A DNA stretch of 64,000 nucleotides from Nematostella vectensis (taxonomy: Eukaryota; Cnidaria; Anthozoa; Actiniaria; Edwardsiidae): positions 622,501 through 686,500 of the forward strand of contig NC_064035.1 of NCBI RefSeq assembly GCF_932526225.1, in the 5' to 3' direction. Of the stretch, positions 26,601 through 40,900 are shown piece by piece. Below the pieces are notes generated by a model. The model saw only the letters and a list, made by a program, of their open reading frames with translations. It did no database searches and had not been told where the DNA came from. Both the position numbers and the translations under genes were made by a program. Position 1 is the stretch's first letter, and each line of letters begins with the position of its first letter.

Positions 26601-27170
26601 TGCTTGGGATAGTTTACGATACCAATAGTATTAAAAGTAATTTCCATTACAATTCCCATCAGCAATGCCACGTTAATCTTTCTTTGCGGGCACTTGACTA
26701 CTAACGCAGCGACCCGGGTTCGATTCCCGCTGATAGCCTATTTTTTTTTTCTTTTTCTTTTTTTAAATATCGATACTTAATTATACTGTTCTTGGTGTGT
26801 CATGACATAAAAAGAAGGTATAGGGACATCTTTATGTACTCTCAGCATCTGTGAAGTGCTCAAGCTATGTTCAGGATCCTGTACATATTTTATGCACACA
26901 AGAACTAACTAGATTCCTTGGATAACTTGATTAAGTAGATTCTAACATAGAGCATAGCGCTCGATAGATTGATATACCTTTTTTTCCGAGTATACTGTTT
27001 TATTTTTCCTAATGTTACATTTTGGAATTTACATTCGGAAAAAAAATTATCGATTGTAACCTTTTGCAGGTTACACTCGTAAAACAAATTCCCGAATGTA
27101 ACCCTGAAGCTTTTCCCGAATGTAACCTCCAGTCCGATGGTGACTTTGCTTGGGATAGTTTACGATACCA
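20640..27170 (+). repeat. Six-monomer sub-repeat, two tandem copies (3263 bp)
   Basis: Landmarks 20736, 21283, 21815, 22362, 22905 and 23452 recur at 23999, 24546, 25078, 25625, 26170 and 26717, offset 3263-3265. Tags in register: ATTCCTTTCAGC with TGCTGGCAC, TGCGGTCAC with a short 532-bp spacing, TTCTCGTC tract, GAGTATAGCG with ATGTGACTTTTT, and ATGTTACATTTTGG with ACATCTTTATG. The second copy has private changes, for example GATATCC near 26186 and CCCATCAGC near 26656. Confidence 0.88.
25625..25635 (+). other. B-box variant GGTTCAATTCC
   Basis: The purine at the TTCGA position is A, not G. The same base appears again at 52878-52888 on a different monomer background. Purine is retained, so the box may remain partly competent. 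Independent mutation (CpG to CpA is a common change) or conversion could explain the two copies. Confidence 0.8.
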
Positions 27171-29199
27171 ATAGTATTAAAAGTAATTTTCATTCCAATT
27201 CCCTTCAGCAATGCCACGTTAGTCTTTCGTTGCGGGCACTTGACTACTAACGCAGCGACCCGGGTTCGATTCCCGCTGATAGCCTATTTTTTTTTCTTTT
27301 TTTTTTTTTAAATATCGATACTTAATTATACTGTTCTTGGTGTGTCATGACATAAAAAGAAGGTATAGGGACATTTTTATGTACTCTCAGCATCTTTGAT
27401 GTGCTCATGCTTTGTTCAGGATCCTGTACATATTTTATGCACACAAGAACTAACTAGATTCCTTGGATAACTTGATTAAGTAGATTCTAACATAGAGCAT
27501 AGCGCTCGATAGATTGATATACCTTTTTTTCCGAGTATACTGTTTTATTTTTCCTAATGTTAGTTTTTGGAATTTACATTCGGAAAAAAAATTATCGATT
27601 GTAACCTTTTGGAGGTTACACTCGTAAAACAAATTCCCGAATGTAACCCTGAAGCTTTTCCCGAATGTAACCTCCAGTCCGATGGTGACTTTGCTTGGGA
27701 TAGTTTACGATACCAATAGTATTAAAAGTAATTTTCATTACAATTCCCTTCAGCAATGCCACGTTAGTCTTTCGTTGCGGGCACTTGACTACTAACGCAG
27801 CTACCCGGGTTCGATTCCCGCTGATAGCCTATTTTTTTTTTTTTTTTAAATATCGATACTTAATTATACTGTTCTTGGTGTGTCATGACATAAAAAAAGG
27901 TATAGGGACATTTTTATGTACTCTCAGCATCTTTGATGTGCTCAAGCTTTGTTCAGGATCCTGTACATATTTTATGCACACAAGAACTAACTAGATTCCT
28001 TGGATAACTTGATTAAGTAGATTCTAACATAGAGCATAGCGCTCGATAGATTGATATACCTTTTTTTCCGAGTATACTGTTTTATTTTTCCTAATGTTAC
28101 TTTTTTGAATTTACATCTAGAAAAAAAATATCGATTGTAACCTTTTGCAGGTTACACTCGTAAAACAAATTCCCGAATGTAACCCTGAAGCTTTTCCCGA
28201 ATGTAACCTCCAGTCCGATGGTGACTTTGCTTGGGATAGTTTACGATACCAATAGTATTTAAAGTAATTTTCATTACAATTCCCTTCAGCAATGCCACGT
28301 TAGTCTTTCGTTGCGGGCACTTGACTACTAACGCAGCTACCCGGGTTCGATTCCCGCTGATAGCCTATTTTTGTTTTCTTCATTTTTTTTTTTAAATATC
28401 GATACTTAATTATACTGTTCTTGGTGTGTCATGACATAAAAAGAAGGTATAGGGACATCTTTATGTACTCTCAGCATCTGTGAAGTGCTCAAGCTATGTT
28501 CAGGATCCTGTACATATTTTATGCACACAAGAACTAACTAGATTCCTTGGATAACTTGATTAAGTAGATTCTAACATAGAGCATAGCGCTCGATAGATTG
28601 ATATACCTTTTTTTCCGAGTATACTGTTTTATTTTTCCTAATGTTACTTTTTGGAATTTACATTCGGAAAAAAAATTATCGATTGTAACCTTTTGCAGGT
28701 TACACTCGTAAAACAAATTCCCGAATGTAACCCTGAAGCTTTTCCCGAATGTAACCTCCAGTCCGATGGTGACTTTGCTTGGGATAGTTTACGATACCAA
28801 TAGTATTAAAAGTAATTTTCATTCCAATTCCCTTCAGCAATGCCACGTTAGTCTTTCGTTGCGGGCACTTGACTACTAACGCAGCGACCCGGGTTCGATT
28901 CCCGCTGATAGCCTATTTTTTTTTTCTTTTTTTTTTTTTAAATATCGATACTTAATTATACTGTTCTTGGTGTGTCATGACATAAAAAGAAGGTATAGGG
29001 ACATTTTTATGTACTCTCAGCATCTTTGATGTGCTCATGCTTTGTTCAGGATCCTGTACATATTTTATGCACACAAGAACTAACTAGATTCCTTGGATAA
29101 CTTGATTAAGTAGATTCTAACATAGAGCATAGCGCTCGATAGATTGATATACCTTTTTTTCCGAGTATACTGTTTTATTTTTCCTAATGTTACTTTTTG

Positions 29200-32100
29200 G
29201 AATTTACATCCGGAAAAAAAAATATCGATTGTAACCTTTTGCAGGTTACACTCGTAAAACAAATTCCCGAATGTAACCCTGAAGCTTTTCCCGAATGTAA
29301 CCTCCAGTCCGATGGTGACTTTGCTTAGGATAGTTTACGATACCAATAGTATTAAAAGTAATTTTCATTACAATTCCCTTCAGCAATGCTACGTTAGTCT
29401 TTCGTTGCGGGCACTTGACTACTAACACAGCGACCCGGGTTCTATTCCCGTTGATAGCCTATTTTTGTTTTCTTCATTTTTTTTTTAAATATCGATACTT
29501 AATTATACTGTTCTTGGTGTGTCATGACATAAAAAGAAGGTATAGGGACATTTTTATGTACTCTCAGCATCTTTGATGTGCTCATGCTATGTTCAGGATC
29601 CTGTACATATTTTATGCACACAAGAACTAACTAGATTCCTTGGATAACTTGATTAAGTAGATTTTAACATAGAGCATAGCGCTCGATAGATTGATATACC
29701 TTTTTTCCGAGTATACTGTTTTATTTTTCCTAATGTTACTTTTTGGAATTTACATTCGGAAAAAAAATTATCGATTGTAACCTTTTGGAGGTTACACTCG
29801 TAAAACAAATTCCCGAATGTAACCCTGAAGCTTTTCCCGAATGTAACCTCCAGTCCGATGGTGACTTTGCTTGGGATAGTTTACGATACCAATAGTATTA
29901 AAAGTAATTTCCATTACAATTCCCTTCAGCAATGCCACGTTAATCTTTCGTTGCGGGCACTTGACTACTAACGCAGCGACCCGGGTTCGATTCCCGCTGA
30001 TAGCCTATTTTTTTTTCTTTTTCTTTTTTTAAATATCGATACTTAATTATACTGTTCTTGGTGTGTCATGACATAAAAAGAAGGTATAGGGACATCTTTA
30101 TGTACTCTCAGCATCTGTGAAGTGCTCAAGCTATGTTCAGGATCCTGTACATATTTTATGCACACAAGAACTAACTAGATTCCTTGGATAACTTGATTAA
30201 GTAGATTCTAACATAGAGCATAGCGCTCGATAGATTGATATACCTTTTTTTCCGAGTATACTGTTTTATTTTTCCTAATGTTACTTTTTGGAATTTACAT
30301 TCGGAAAAAAAATTATCGATTGTAACCTTTTGCAGGTTACACTCGTAAAACAAATTCCCGAATGTAACCCTGAAGCTTTTCCCGAATGTAACCTCCAGTC
30401 CGATGGTGACTTTGCTTGGGATAGTTTACGATACCAATAGTATTAAAAGTAATTTTCATTCCAATTCCCTTCAGCAATGCCACGTTAGTCTTTCGTTGCG
30501 GGCACTTGACTACTAACGCAGCGACCCGGGTTCGATTCCCGCTGATAGCCTATTTTTTTTTCTTTTTTTTTTTTTAAATATCGATACTTAATTATACTGT
30601 TCTTGGTGTGTCATGACATAAAAAGAAGGTATAGGGACATTTTTATGTACTCTCAGCATCTTTGATGTGCTCATGCTTTGTTCAGGATCCTGTACATATT
30701 TTATGCACACAAGAACTAACTAGATTCCTTGGATAACTTGATTAAGTAGATTCTAACATAGAGCATAGCGCTCGATAGATTGATATACCTTTTTTTCCGA
30801 GTATACTGTTTTATTTTTCCTAATGTTACTTTTTGGAATTTACATCCGGAAAAAAAAATATCGATTGTAACCTTTTGCAGGTTACACTCGTAAAACAAAT
30901 TCCCGAATGTAACCCTGAAGCTTTTCCCGAATGTAACCTCCAGTCCGATGGTGACTTTGCTTGGGATAGTTTACGATACCAATAGTATTAAAAGTAATTT
31001 TCATTACAATTCCCTTCAGCAATGCCACGTTAGTCTTTCGTTGCGGGCACTTGACTACTAACGCAGCTACCCGGGTTCGATTCCCGCTGATAGCCCATTT
31101 TTTTTTTTTTTTTTAAATATCGATACTTAATTATACTGTTCTTGGTGTGTCATGACATAAAAAAAGGTATAGGGACATTTTTATGTACTCTCAGCATCTT
31201 TGATGTGCTCAAGCTTTGTTCAGGATCCTGTACATATTTTATGCACACAAGAACTAACTAGATTCCTTGGATAACTTGATTAAGTAGATTCTAACATAGA
31301 GCATAGCGCTCGATAGATTGATATACCTTTTTTTCCGAGTATACTGTTTTATTTTTCCTAATGTTACTTTTTGGAATTTACATTCGGAAAAAATATTATC
31401 GATTGTAACCTTTTGGAGGTTACACTCGTAAAACAAATTCCCGAATGTAACCCTGAAGCTTTTCCCGAATGTAACCTCCAGTCCGATGGTGACTTTGCTT
31501 GGGATAGTTTACGATACCAATAGTATTAAAAGTAATTTTCATTACAATTCCCTTCAGCAATGCCACGTTAGTCTTTCGTTGCGGGCACTTGACTACTAAC
31601 GCAGCTACCCGGGTTCGATTCCCGCTGATAGCCTATTTTTTTTCTTTATTTTTTTTTAAAATATCGATACTTAATTATACTGTTCTTGGTGTGTCATGAC
31701 ATAAAAAGAAGGTATAGGGACATTTTTATGTACTCTCAGCATCTTTGATGTGCTCATGCTTTGTTCAGGATCCTGTACATATTTTATGCACACAAGAACT
31801 AACTAGATTCCTTGGATAACTTGATTAAGTAGATTCTAACATAGAGCATAGCGCTCGATAGATTGATATACCTTTTTTTCCGAGTATACTGTTTTATTTT
31901 TCCTAATGTTACTTTTTTAAATTTACATCCGGAAAAAAAATATCGATTGTAACCTTTTGCAGGTTACACTCGTAAAACAAATTCCCGAATGTAACCCTGA
32001 AGCTTTTCCCGAATGTAACCTCCAGTCCGATGGTGACTTTGCTTGGGATAGTTTACGATACCAATAGTATTAAAAGTAATTTTCATTACAATTCCCTTCA

Positions 32101-35100
32101 GCAATGCCACGTTAGTCTTTCGTTGCGGGCACTTGACTACTAACGCAGCGACCCGGGTTCGATTCCCGCTGATAGCCTATTTTTGTTTTCTTCATTTTTT
32201 TTTTTTTTAAATATCGATACTTAATTATACTGTTCTTGGTGTGTCATGACATAAAAAGAAGGTATAGGGACATTTTTATGTACTCTCAGCATCTTTGATG
32301 TGCTCATGCTATGTTCAGGATCCTGTACATATTTTATGCACACAAGAACTAACTAGATTCCTTGGATAACTTGATTAAGTAGATTCTAACATAGAGCATA
32401 GCGCTCGATAGATTGATATACCTTTTTTTCCGAGTATACTGTTTTATTTTTCCTAATGTTACTTTTTTGAATTTACATCCGGAAAAAAAAATATCGATTG
32501 TAACCTTTTGCAGGTTACACTCGTAAAACAAATTCCCGAATGTAACCCTGAAGCTTTTCCCGAATGTAACCTCCAGTCCGATGGTGACTTTGCTTAGGAT
32601 AGTTTACGATACCAATAGTATTAAAAGTAATTTTCATTACAATTCCCTTCAGCAATGCCACGTTAGTCTTTCGTTGCGGGCACTTGACTACTAACGCAGC
32701 GACCCGGGTTCGATTCCCGCTGATAGCCTATTTTTGTTTTCTTCATTTTTTTTTTTTTTTTAAATATCGATACTTAATTATACTGTTCTTGGTGTGTCAT
32801 GACATAAAAAGAAGGTATAGGGACATTTTTATGTACTCTCAGCATCTTTGATGTGCTCATGCTATGTTCAGGATCCTGTACATATTTTATGCACACAAGA
32901 ACTAACTAGATTCCTTGGATAACTTGATTAAGTAGATTCTAACATAGAGCATAGCGCTCGATAGATTGATATACCTTTTTTTCCGAGTATACTGTTTTAT
33001 TTTTCCTAATGTTACTTTTTTGAATTTACATCCGGAAAAAAAAATATCGATTGTAACCTTTTGCAGGTTACACTCGTAAAACAAATTCCCGAATGTAACC
33101 CTGAAGCTTTTCCCGAATGTAACCTCCAGTCCGATGGTGACTTTGCTTAGGATAGTTTACGATACCAATAGTATTAAAAGTAATTTTCATTACAATTCCC
33201 TTCAGCAATGCTACGTTAGTCTTTCGTTGCGGGCACTTGACTACTAACGCAGCGACCCGGGTTCTATTCCCGTTGATAGCCTATTTTTGTTTTCTTCATT
33301 TTTTTTTTAAATATCGATACTTAATTATACTGTTCTTGGTGTGTCATGACATAAAAAGAAGGTATAGGGACATCTTTATGTACTCTCAGCATCTGTGAAG
33401 TGCTCAAGCTATGTTCAGGATCCTGTACATATTTTATGCACACAAGAACTAACTAGATTCCTTGGATAACTTGATTAAGTAGATTCTAACATAGAGCATT
33501 GCGCTCGATAGATTGATATACCTTTTTTTCCGAGTATACTGTTTTGATTTTCCTAATGTTACTTTTTGGAATTTACATTCGGAAAAAATATTATCGATTG
33601 TAACCTTTTGGAGGTTACACTCGTAAAACAAATTCCCGAATGTAACCCTGAAGCTTTTCCCGAATGTAACCTCCAGTCCGATGGTGACTTTGCTTGGGAT
33701 AGTTTACGATACCAATAGTATTAAAAGTAATTTTCATTACAATTCCCTTCAGCAATGCCACGTTAGTCTTTCGTTGCGGGCACTTGACTACTAACGCAGC
33801 TACCCGGGTTCGATTCCCGCTGATAGCCTATTTTTTTTCTTTATTTTTTTTTAAAATATCGATACTTAATTATACTGTTCTTGGTGTGTCATGACATAAA
33901 AAGAAGGTATAGGGACATTTTTATGTACTCTCAGCATCTTTGATGTGCTCATGCTTTGTTCAGGATCCTGTACATATTTTATGCACACAAGAACTAACTA
34001 GATTCCTTAAATAACTTGATTAAGTAGATTCTAACATAGAGCATAGCGCTCGATAGATTGATATACCTTTTTTTCCGAGTATACTGTTTTATTTTTCCTA
34101 ATGTTACTTTTTTAAATTTACATCCGGAATAAAAATATCGATTGTAACCTTTTGCAGGTTACACTCGTAAAACAAATTCCCGAATGTAACCCTGAAGCTT
34201 TTCCCGAATGTAACCTCCAGTCCGATGGTGACTTTGCTTGGGATAGTTTACGATACCAATAGTATTTAAAGTAATTTTCATTACAATTCCCTTCAGCAAT
34301 GCCACGTTAGTCTTTCGTTGCGGGCACTTGACTACTAACGCAGCGACCCGGGTTCGATTCCCGCTGATAGCCTTTTTTTTTTTCTTTTTTTTTTTTTTTT
34401 TAAATATCGATACTTAATTATACTGTTCTTGGTGTGTCATGACATAAAAAGAAGGTATAGGGACATTTTTATGTACTCTCAGCATCTGTGATGTGCTCAT
34501 GCTATGTTCAGGATCCTGTACATATTTTATGCACACAAGAACTAACTAGATTACTTGGATAACTTGATTAAGTAGATTCTAACATATAGCATAGCGCTCG
34601 ATAGATTGATATACCTTTTTTTCCGAGTATACTGTTTTATTTTTCCTAATGTTACTTTTTTGGATTTACATCCGGAAAAAAAAAATATCGATTGTAACCT
34701 TTTGCAGGTTACACTCGTAAAACAAATTCCCGAATGTAACCCTGAAGCTTTTCCCGAATGTAACCTCCAGTCCGATGGTGACTTTGCTTGGGATAGTTTA
34801 CGATACCAATAGTATTTAAAGTAATTTTCATTACAATTCCCTTCAGCAATGCCACGTTAGTCTTTCGTTGCGGGCACTTGACTACTAACGCAGCGACCCG
34901 GGTTCGATTCCCGCTGATAGCCTATTTTTGTTCTCGTCATTTTTTTTTTAAATATCGATACTTAATTATACTGTTCTTGGTGTGTCATGACATAAAAAGA
35001 AGGTATAGGGACATTTTTATGTACTCTCAGCATCTTTGATGTGCTCATGCTATGTTCAGGATCCTGTACATATTTTTTGCACACAAGAACTAACTAGATT

Positions 35101-38100
35101 CCTTGGATAACTTGATTAAGTAGATTTTAACATAGAGCATAGCGCTCGATAGATTGATATACCTTTTTTTCCGAGTATACTGTTTTATTTTTCCTAATGT
35201 TACTTTTTGGAATTTACATTCGGAAAAAAAATTATCGATTGTAACCTTTTGGAGGTTACACTCGTAAAACAAATTCCCGAATGTAACCCTGAAGCTTTTC
35301 CCGAATGTAACCTCCAGTCCGATGGTGACTTTGCTTGGGATAGTTTACGATACCAATAGTATTAAAAGTAATTTCCATTACAATTCCCTTCAGCAATGCC
35401 ACGTTAATCTTTCGTTGCGGGCACTTGACTACTAACGCAGCGACCCGGGTTCGATTCCCGCTGATAGCCTATTTTTTTTTCTTTTTCTTTTTTTTAATAT
35501 CGATACTTAATTATACTGTTCTTGGTGTGTCATGACATAAAAAGAAGGTATAGGGACATTTTTATGTACTCTCAGCATCTGTGAAGTGCTCAAGCTATGT
35601 TCAGGATCCTGTACATATTTTATGCACACAAGAACTAACTAGATTCCTTGGATAACTTGATTAAGTAGATTCTAACATAGAGTATAGCGCTCGATAGATT
35701 GATATACCTTTTTTTCCGAGTATACTGTTTTATTTTTCCTAATGTGACTTTTTTTAATTTACATCCGGAAAAAAAAATATCGATTGTAACCTTTTGCAGG
35801 TTACACTCGTAAAACAAATTCCCGAATGTAACCCTGAAGCTTTTCCCGAATGTAACCTCCAGTCCGATGGTGACTTTGCTTGGGATAGTTTACGATACCA
35901 ATAGTATTTAAAGTAATTTTCATTACAATTCCTTTCAGCAATGCCACGTTAGTCTTTTGTTGCTGGCACTTGACTACTAACGCAGCGACCCGGGTTCGAT
36001 TCCCGCTGATAGCCTATTTTTGTTTTCTTCATTTTTTTTTTAAATATCGATACTTAATTATACTGTTCTTGGTGTGTCATGACATAAAAAGAAGGTATAG
36101 GGACATTTTTATGTACTCTCAGCATCTTTGATGTGCTCATGCTATGTTCAGGATCCTGTACATATTTTATGCACACAAGAACTAACTAGATTCCTTGGAT
36201 AACTTGATTAAGTAGATTTTAACATAGAGCATAGCGCTCGATAGATTGATATACCTTTTTTTCCGAGTATACTGTTTTATTTTTCCTAATGTTACTTTTT
36301 GGAATTTACATTCGGAAAAAAAATTATCGATTGTAACCTTTTGGAGGTTACACTCGTAAAACAAATTCCCGAATGTAACCCTGAAGCTTTTCCCGAATGT
36401 AACCTCCAGTCCGATGGTGACTTTGCTTGGGATAGTTTACGATACCAATAGTATTAAAAGTAATTTCCATTACAATTCCCTTCAGCAATGCCACGTTAAT
36501 CTTTCGTTGCGGTCACTTGACTACTAACGCAGCAACCCGGGTTCGATTCCCGCTGATAGCCTTTTTTTTTTAAATATCGATACTTAATTATACTGTTCTT
36601 GGTGTGTCATGACATAAAAAGAAGGTATAGGGACATTTTTATGTACTCTCAGCATCTGTGATGTGCTCATGCTATGTTCAGGATCCTGTACATATTTTAT
36701 GCACACAAGAACTAACTAGATTACTTGGATAACTTGATTAAGTAGATTCTAACATAGAGCATAGCGCTCGATAGATTGATATACCTTTTTTTCCGAGTAT
36801 ACTGTTTTATTTTTCCTAATGTTACTTTTTTGAATTTACATCCGGAAAAAAAAATATCGATTGTAACCTTTTGCAGGTTACACTCGTAAAACAAATTCCC
36901 GAATGTAACCCTGAAGCTTTTCCCGAATGTAACCTCCAGTCCGATGGTGACTTTGCTTGGGATAGTTTACGATACCAATAGTATTTAAAGTAATTTTCAT
37001 TACAATTCCCTTCAGCAATGCCACGTTAGTCTTTCGTTGCGGGCACTTGACTACTAACGCAGCGACCCGGGTTCGATTCCCGCTGATAGCCTATTTTTGT
37101 TCTCGTCATTTTTTTTTTAAATATCGATACTTAATTATACTGTTCTTGGTGTGTCATGACATAAAAAGAAGGTATAGGGACATTTTTATGTACTCTCAGC
37201 ATCTTTGATGTGCTCATGCTATGTTCAGGATCCTGTACATATTTTATGCACACAAGAACTAACTAGATTCCTTGGATAACTTGATTAAGTAGATTTTAAC
37301 ATAGAGCATAGCGCTCGATAGATTGATATACCTTTTTTTCCGAGTATACTGTTTTATTTTTCCTAATGTTACTTTTTGGAATTTACATTCGGAAAAAAAA
37401 TTATCGATTGTAACCTTTTGGAGGTTACACTCGTAAAACAAATTCCCGAATGTAACCCTGAAGCTTTTCCCGAATGTAACCTCCAGTCCGATGGTGACTT
37501 TGCTTGGGATAGTTTACGATACCAATAGTATTAAAAGTAATTTCCATTACAATTCCCTTCAGCAATGCCACGTTAATCTTTCGTTGCGGGCACTTGACTA
37601 CTAACGCAGCGACCCGGGTTCGATTCCCGCTGATAGCCTATTTTTTTTTTTTTCTTTTTTTTAATATCGATACTTAATTATACTGTTCTTGGTGTGTCAT
37701 GACATAAAAAGAAGGTATAGGGACATTTTTATGTACTCTCAGCATCTGTGAAGTGCTCAAGCTATGTTCAGGATCCTGTACATATTTTATGCACACAAGA
37801 ACTAACTAGATTCCTTGGATAACTTGATTAAGTAGATTTTAACATAGAGCATAGCGCTCGATAGATTGATATACCTTTTTTTCCGAGTATACTGTTTTAT
37901 TTTTCCTAATGTTACTTTTTGGAATTTACATTCGGAAAAAAAATTATCGATTGTAACCTTTTGGAGGTTACACTCGTAAAACAAATTCCCGAATGTAACC
38001 CTGAAGCTTTTCCCGAATGTAACCTCCAGTCCGATGGTGACTTTGCTTGGGATAGTTTACGATACCAATAGTATTAAAAGTAATTTCCATTACAATTCCC

Positions 38101-39900
38101 TTCAGCAATGCCACGTTAATCTTTCGTTGCGGGCACTTGACTACTAACGCAGCGACCCGGGTTCGATTCCCGCTGATAGCCTATTTTTTTTTTCTTTTTC
38201 TTTTTTTAAATATCGATACTTAATTATACTGTTCTTGGTGTGTCATGACATAAAAAGAAGGTATAGGGACATCTTTATGTACTCTCAGCATCTGTGAAGT
38301 GCTCAAGCTATGTTCAGGATCCTGTACATATTTTATGCACACAAGAACTAACTAGATTCCTTGGATAACTTGATTAAGTAGATTCTAACATAGAGCATAG
38401 CGCTCGATAGATTGATATACCTTTTTTTCCGAGTATACTGTTTTATTTTTCCTAATGTTACATTTTGGAATTTACATTCGGAAAAAAAATTATCGATTGT
38501 AACCTTTTGCAGGTTACACTCGTAAAACAAATTCCCGAATGTAACCCTGAAGCTTTTCCCGAATGTAACCTCCAGTCCGATGGTGACTTTGCTTGGGATA
38601 GTTTACGATACCAATAGTATTAAAAGTAATTTTCATTCCAATTCCCTTCAGCAATGCCACGTTAGTCTTTCGTTGCGGGCACTTGACTACTAACGCAGCG
38701 ACCCGGGTTCGATTCCCGCTGATAGCCTATTTTTTTTTCTTTTTTTTTTTTTAAATATCGATACTTAATTATACTGTTCTTCGTGTGTCATGACATAAAA
38801 AGAAGGTATAGGGACATTTTTATGTACTCTCAGCATCTTTGATGTGCTCATGCTTTGTTCAGGATCCTGTACATATTTTATGCACACAAGAACTAACTAG
38901 ATTCCTTGGATAACTTGATTAAGTAGATTCTAACATAGAGCATAGCGCTCGATAGATTGATATACCTTTTTTTCCGAGTATACTGTTTTATTTTTCCTAA
39001 TGTTAGTTTTTGGAATTTACATTCGGAAAAAAAATTATCGATTGTAACCTTTTGGAGGTTACACTCGTAAAACAAATTCCCGAATGTAACCCTGAAGCTT
39101 TTCCCGAATGTAACCTCCAGTCCGATGGTGACTTTGCTTGGGATAGTTTACGATACCAATAGTATTAAAAGTAATTTTCATTACAATTCCCTTCAGCAAT
39201 GCCACGTTAGTCTTTCGTTGCGGGCACTTGACTACTAACGCAGCTACCCGGGTTCGATTCCCGCTGATAGCCTATTTTTTTTTTTTTTTTTAAATATCGA
39301 TACTTAATTATACTGTTCTTGGTGTGTCATGACATAAAAAAAGGTATAGGGACATTTTTATGTACTCTCAGCATCTTTGATGTGCTCAAGCTTTGTTCAG
39401 GATCCTGTACATATTTTATGCACACAAGAACTAACTAGATTCCTTGGATAACTTGATTAAGTAGATTCTAACATAGAGCATAGCGCTCGATAGATTGATA
39501 TACCTCTTTTTCCGAGTATACTGTTTTATTTTTCCTAATGTTACTTTTTTGAATTTACATCCGGAAAAAAAATATCGATTGTAACCTTTTGCAGGTTACA
39601 CTCGTAAAACAAATTCCCGAATGTAACCCTGAAGCTTTTCCCGAATGTAACCTCCAGTCCGATGGTGACTTTGCTTGGGATAGTTTACGATACCAATAGT
39701 ATTTAAAGTAATTTTCATTACAATTCCCTTCAGCAATGCCACGTTAGTCTTTCGTTGCGGGCACTTGACTACTAACGCAGCTACCCGGGTTCGATTCCCG
39801 CTGATAGCCTATTTTTGTTTTCTTCATTTTTTTTTTTAAATATCGATACTTAATTATACTGTTCTTGGTGTGTCATGACATAAAAAGAAGGTATAGGGAC
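29200..39900 (+). repeat. 28-monomer unit, copy 2, lacking seven monomers
   Basis: From about 29.2 kb to 37.83 kb this tracks copy 1 at +15.26 kb; from 37.83 kb to 39.90 kb it tracks copy 1 at +11,443 (26717/38160, 27263/38706, 27808/39251, 28344/39788). The offset change of about 3812 bp equals seven monomers, so the segment homologous to about 22.58-26.39 kb is absent. Beyond about 39.90 kb the tags no longer match. Confidence 0.85.
37735..37860 (+). repeat. Hybrid monomer at an unequal-exchange junction
   Basis: The left part carries GTGAAGTGCTCAAGC, as near 22492-22506. The right part carries GATTTTAACATAGAGCAT followed by TTCGG and GGAGG, as near 26392. In copy 1 those tags lie on monomers seven units apart. 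The crossover falls in sequence common to both parents, so it can only be bracketed (about 37755-37835). Confidence 0.82.
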
Positions 39901-40900
39901 ATTTTTATGTACTCTCAGCATCTTTGATGTGCTCATGCTATGTTCAGGATCCTGTACATATTTTATGCACACAAGAACTAACTAGATTCCTTGGATAACT
40001 TGATTAAGTAGATTTTAACATAGAGCATAGCGCTCGATAGATTGATATACCTTTTTTTCCGAGTATACTGTTTTATTTTTCCTAATGTTACTTTTTGGAA
40101 TTTACATTCGGAAAAAAAATTATCAATTGTAACCTTTTGGAGGTTACACTCGTAAAACAAATTCCCGAATGTAACCCTGAAGCTTTTCCCGAATGTAACC
40201 TCCAGTCCGATGGTGACTTTGCTTGGGATAGTTTACGATACCAATAGTATTAAAAGTAATTTCCATTACAATTCCCTTCAGCAATGCCACGTTAATCTTT
40301 CGTTGCGGGCACTTGACTACTAACGCAGCGACCCGGGTTCGATTCCCGCTGATAGCCTATTTTTTTTTCTTTTTCTTTTTTTTAATATCGATACTTAATT
40401 ATACTGTTCTTGGTGTGTCATGACATAAAAAGAAGGTATAGGGACATTTTTATGTACTCTCAGCATCTGTGAAGGGCTCAAGCTATGTTCAGGATCCTGT
40501 ACATATTTTATGCACACAAGAACTAACTAGATTCCTTGGATAACTTGATTAAGTAGATTCTAACATAGAGCATAGCGCTCGATAGATTGATATACCTTTT
40601 TTTCCGAGTATACTGTTTTATTTTTCCTAATGTTACTTTTTGGAATTTACATTCGGAAAAAAAATTATCGATTGTAACCTTTTGCAGGTTACACTCGTAA
40701 AACAAATTCCCGAATGTAACCCTGAAGCTTTTCCCGAATGTAACCTCCAGTCCGATGGTGACTTTGCTTGGGATAGTTTACGATACCAATAGTATTAAAA
40801 GTAATTTTCATTCCAATTCCCTTCAGCAATGCCACGTTAGTCTTTCGTTGCGGGCACTTGACTACTAACGCAGCCACCCGGGTTCGATTCCCGCTGATAG
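39900..40900 (+). repeat. Boundary monomers between homogenised and divergent blocks
   Basis: The monomer from 39788 switches midway from the TTTTGTTTTCTTCATT type to one carrying TTTAACATAG and GGAGG. It also holds a private TATCAATTG near 40122. The next copy has GAAGGGCTC near 40472. From about 40.9 kb the character changes to the 41-50 kb family. Confidence 0.65.

Larger units (their letters stand above)
13900..29200 (+). repeat. 28-monomer higher-order unit, copy 1 (15.26 kb)
   Basis: Landmarks from 14181 onward recur at +15,254 to +15,258: 14181/29438, 15820/31074, 18002/33260, 19093/34351, 20736/35993, 21283/36540 and 22362/37617. Shared tags in register include AAAAAATATTATC (16133/31388), TTTTGATTTTCC (18284/33542), TTTTTGCACAC (19815/35073) and TTGTTGCTGGC (20700/35958). 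Private changes on one side only, such as CCTTGGACTTG near 16556, show divergence since the duplication. The left limit is approximate because tags on both sides blend near 13.6-13.9 kb. Confidence 0.85.
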
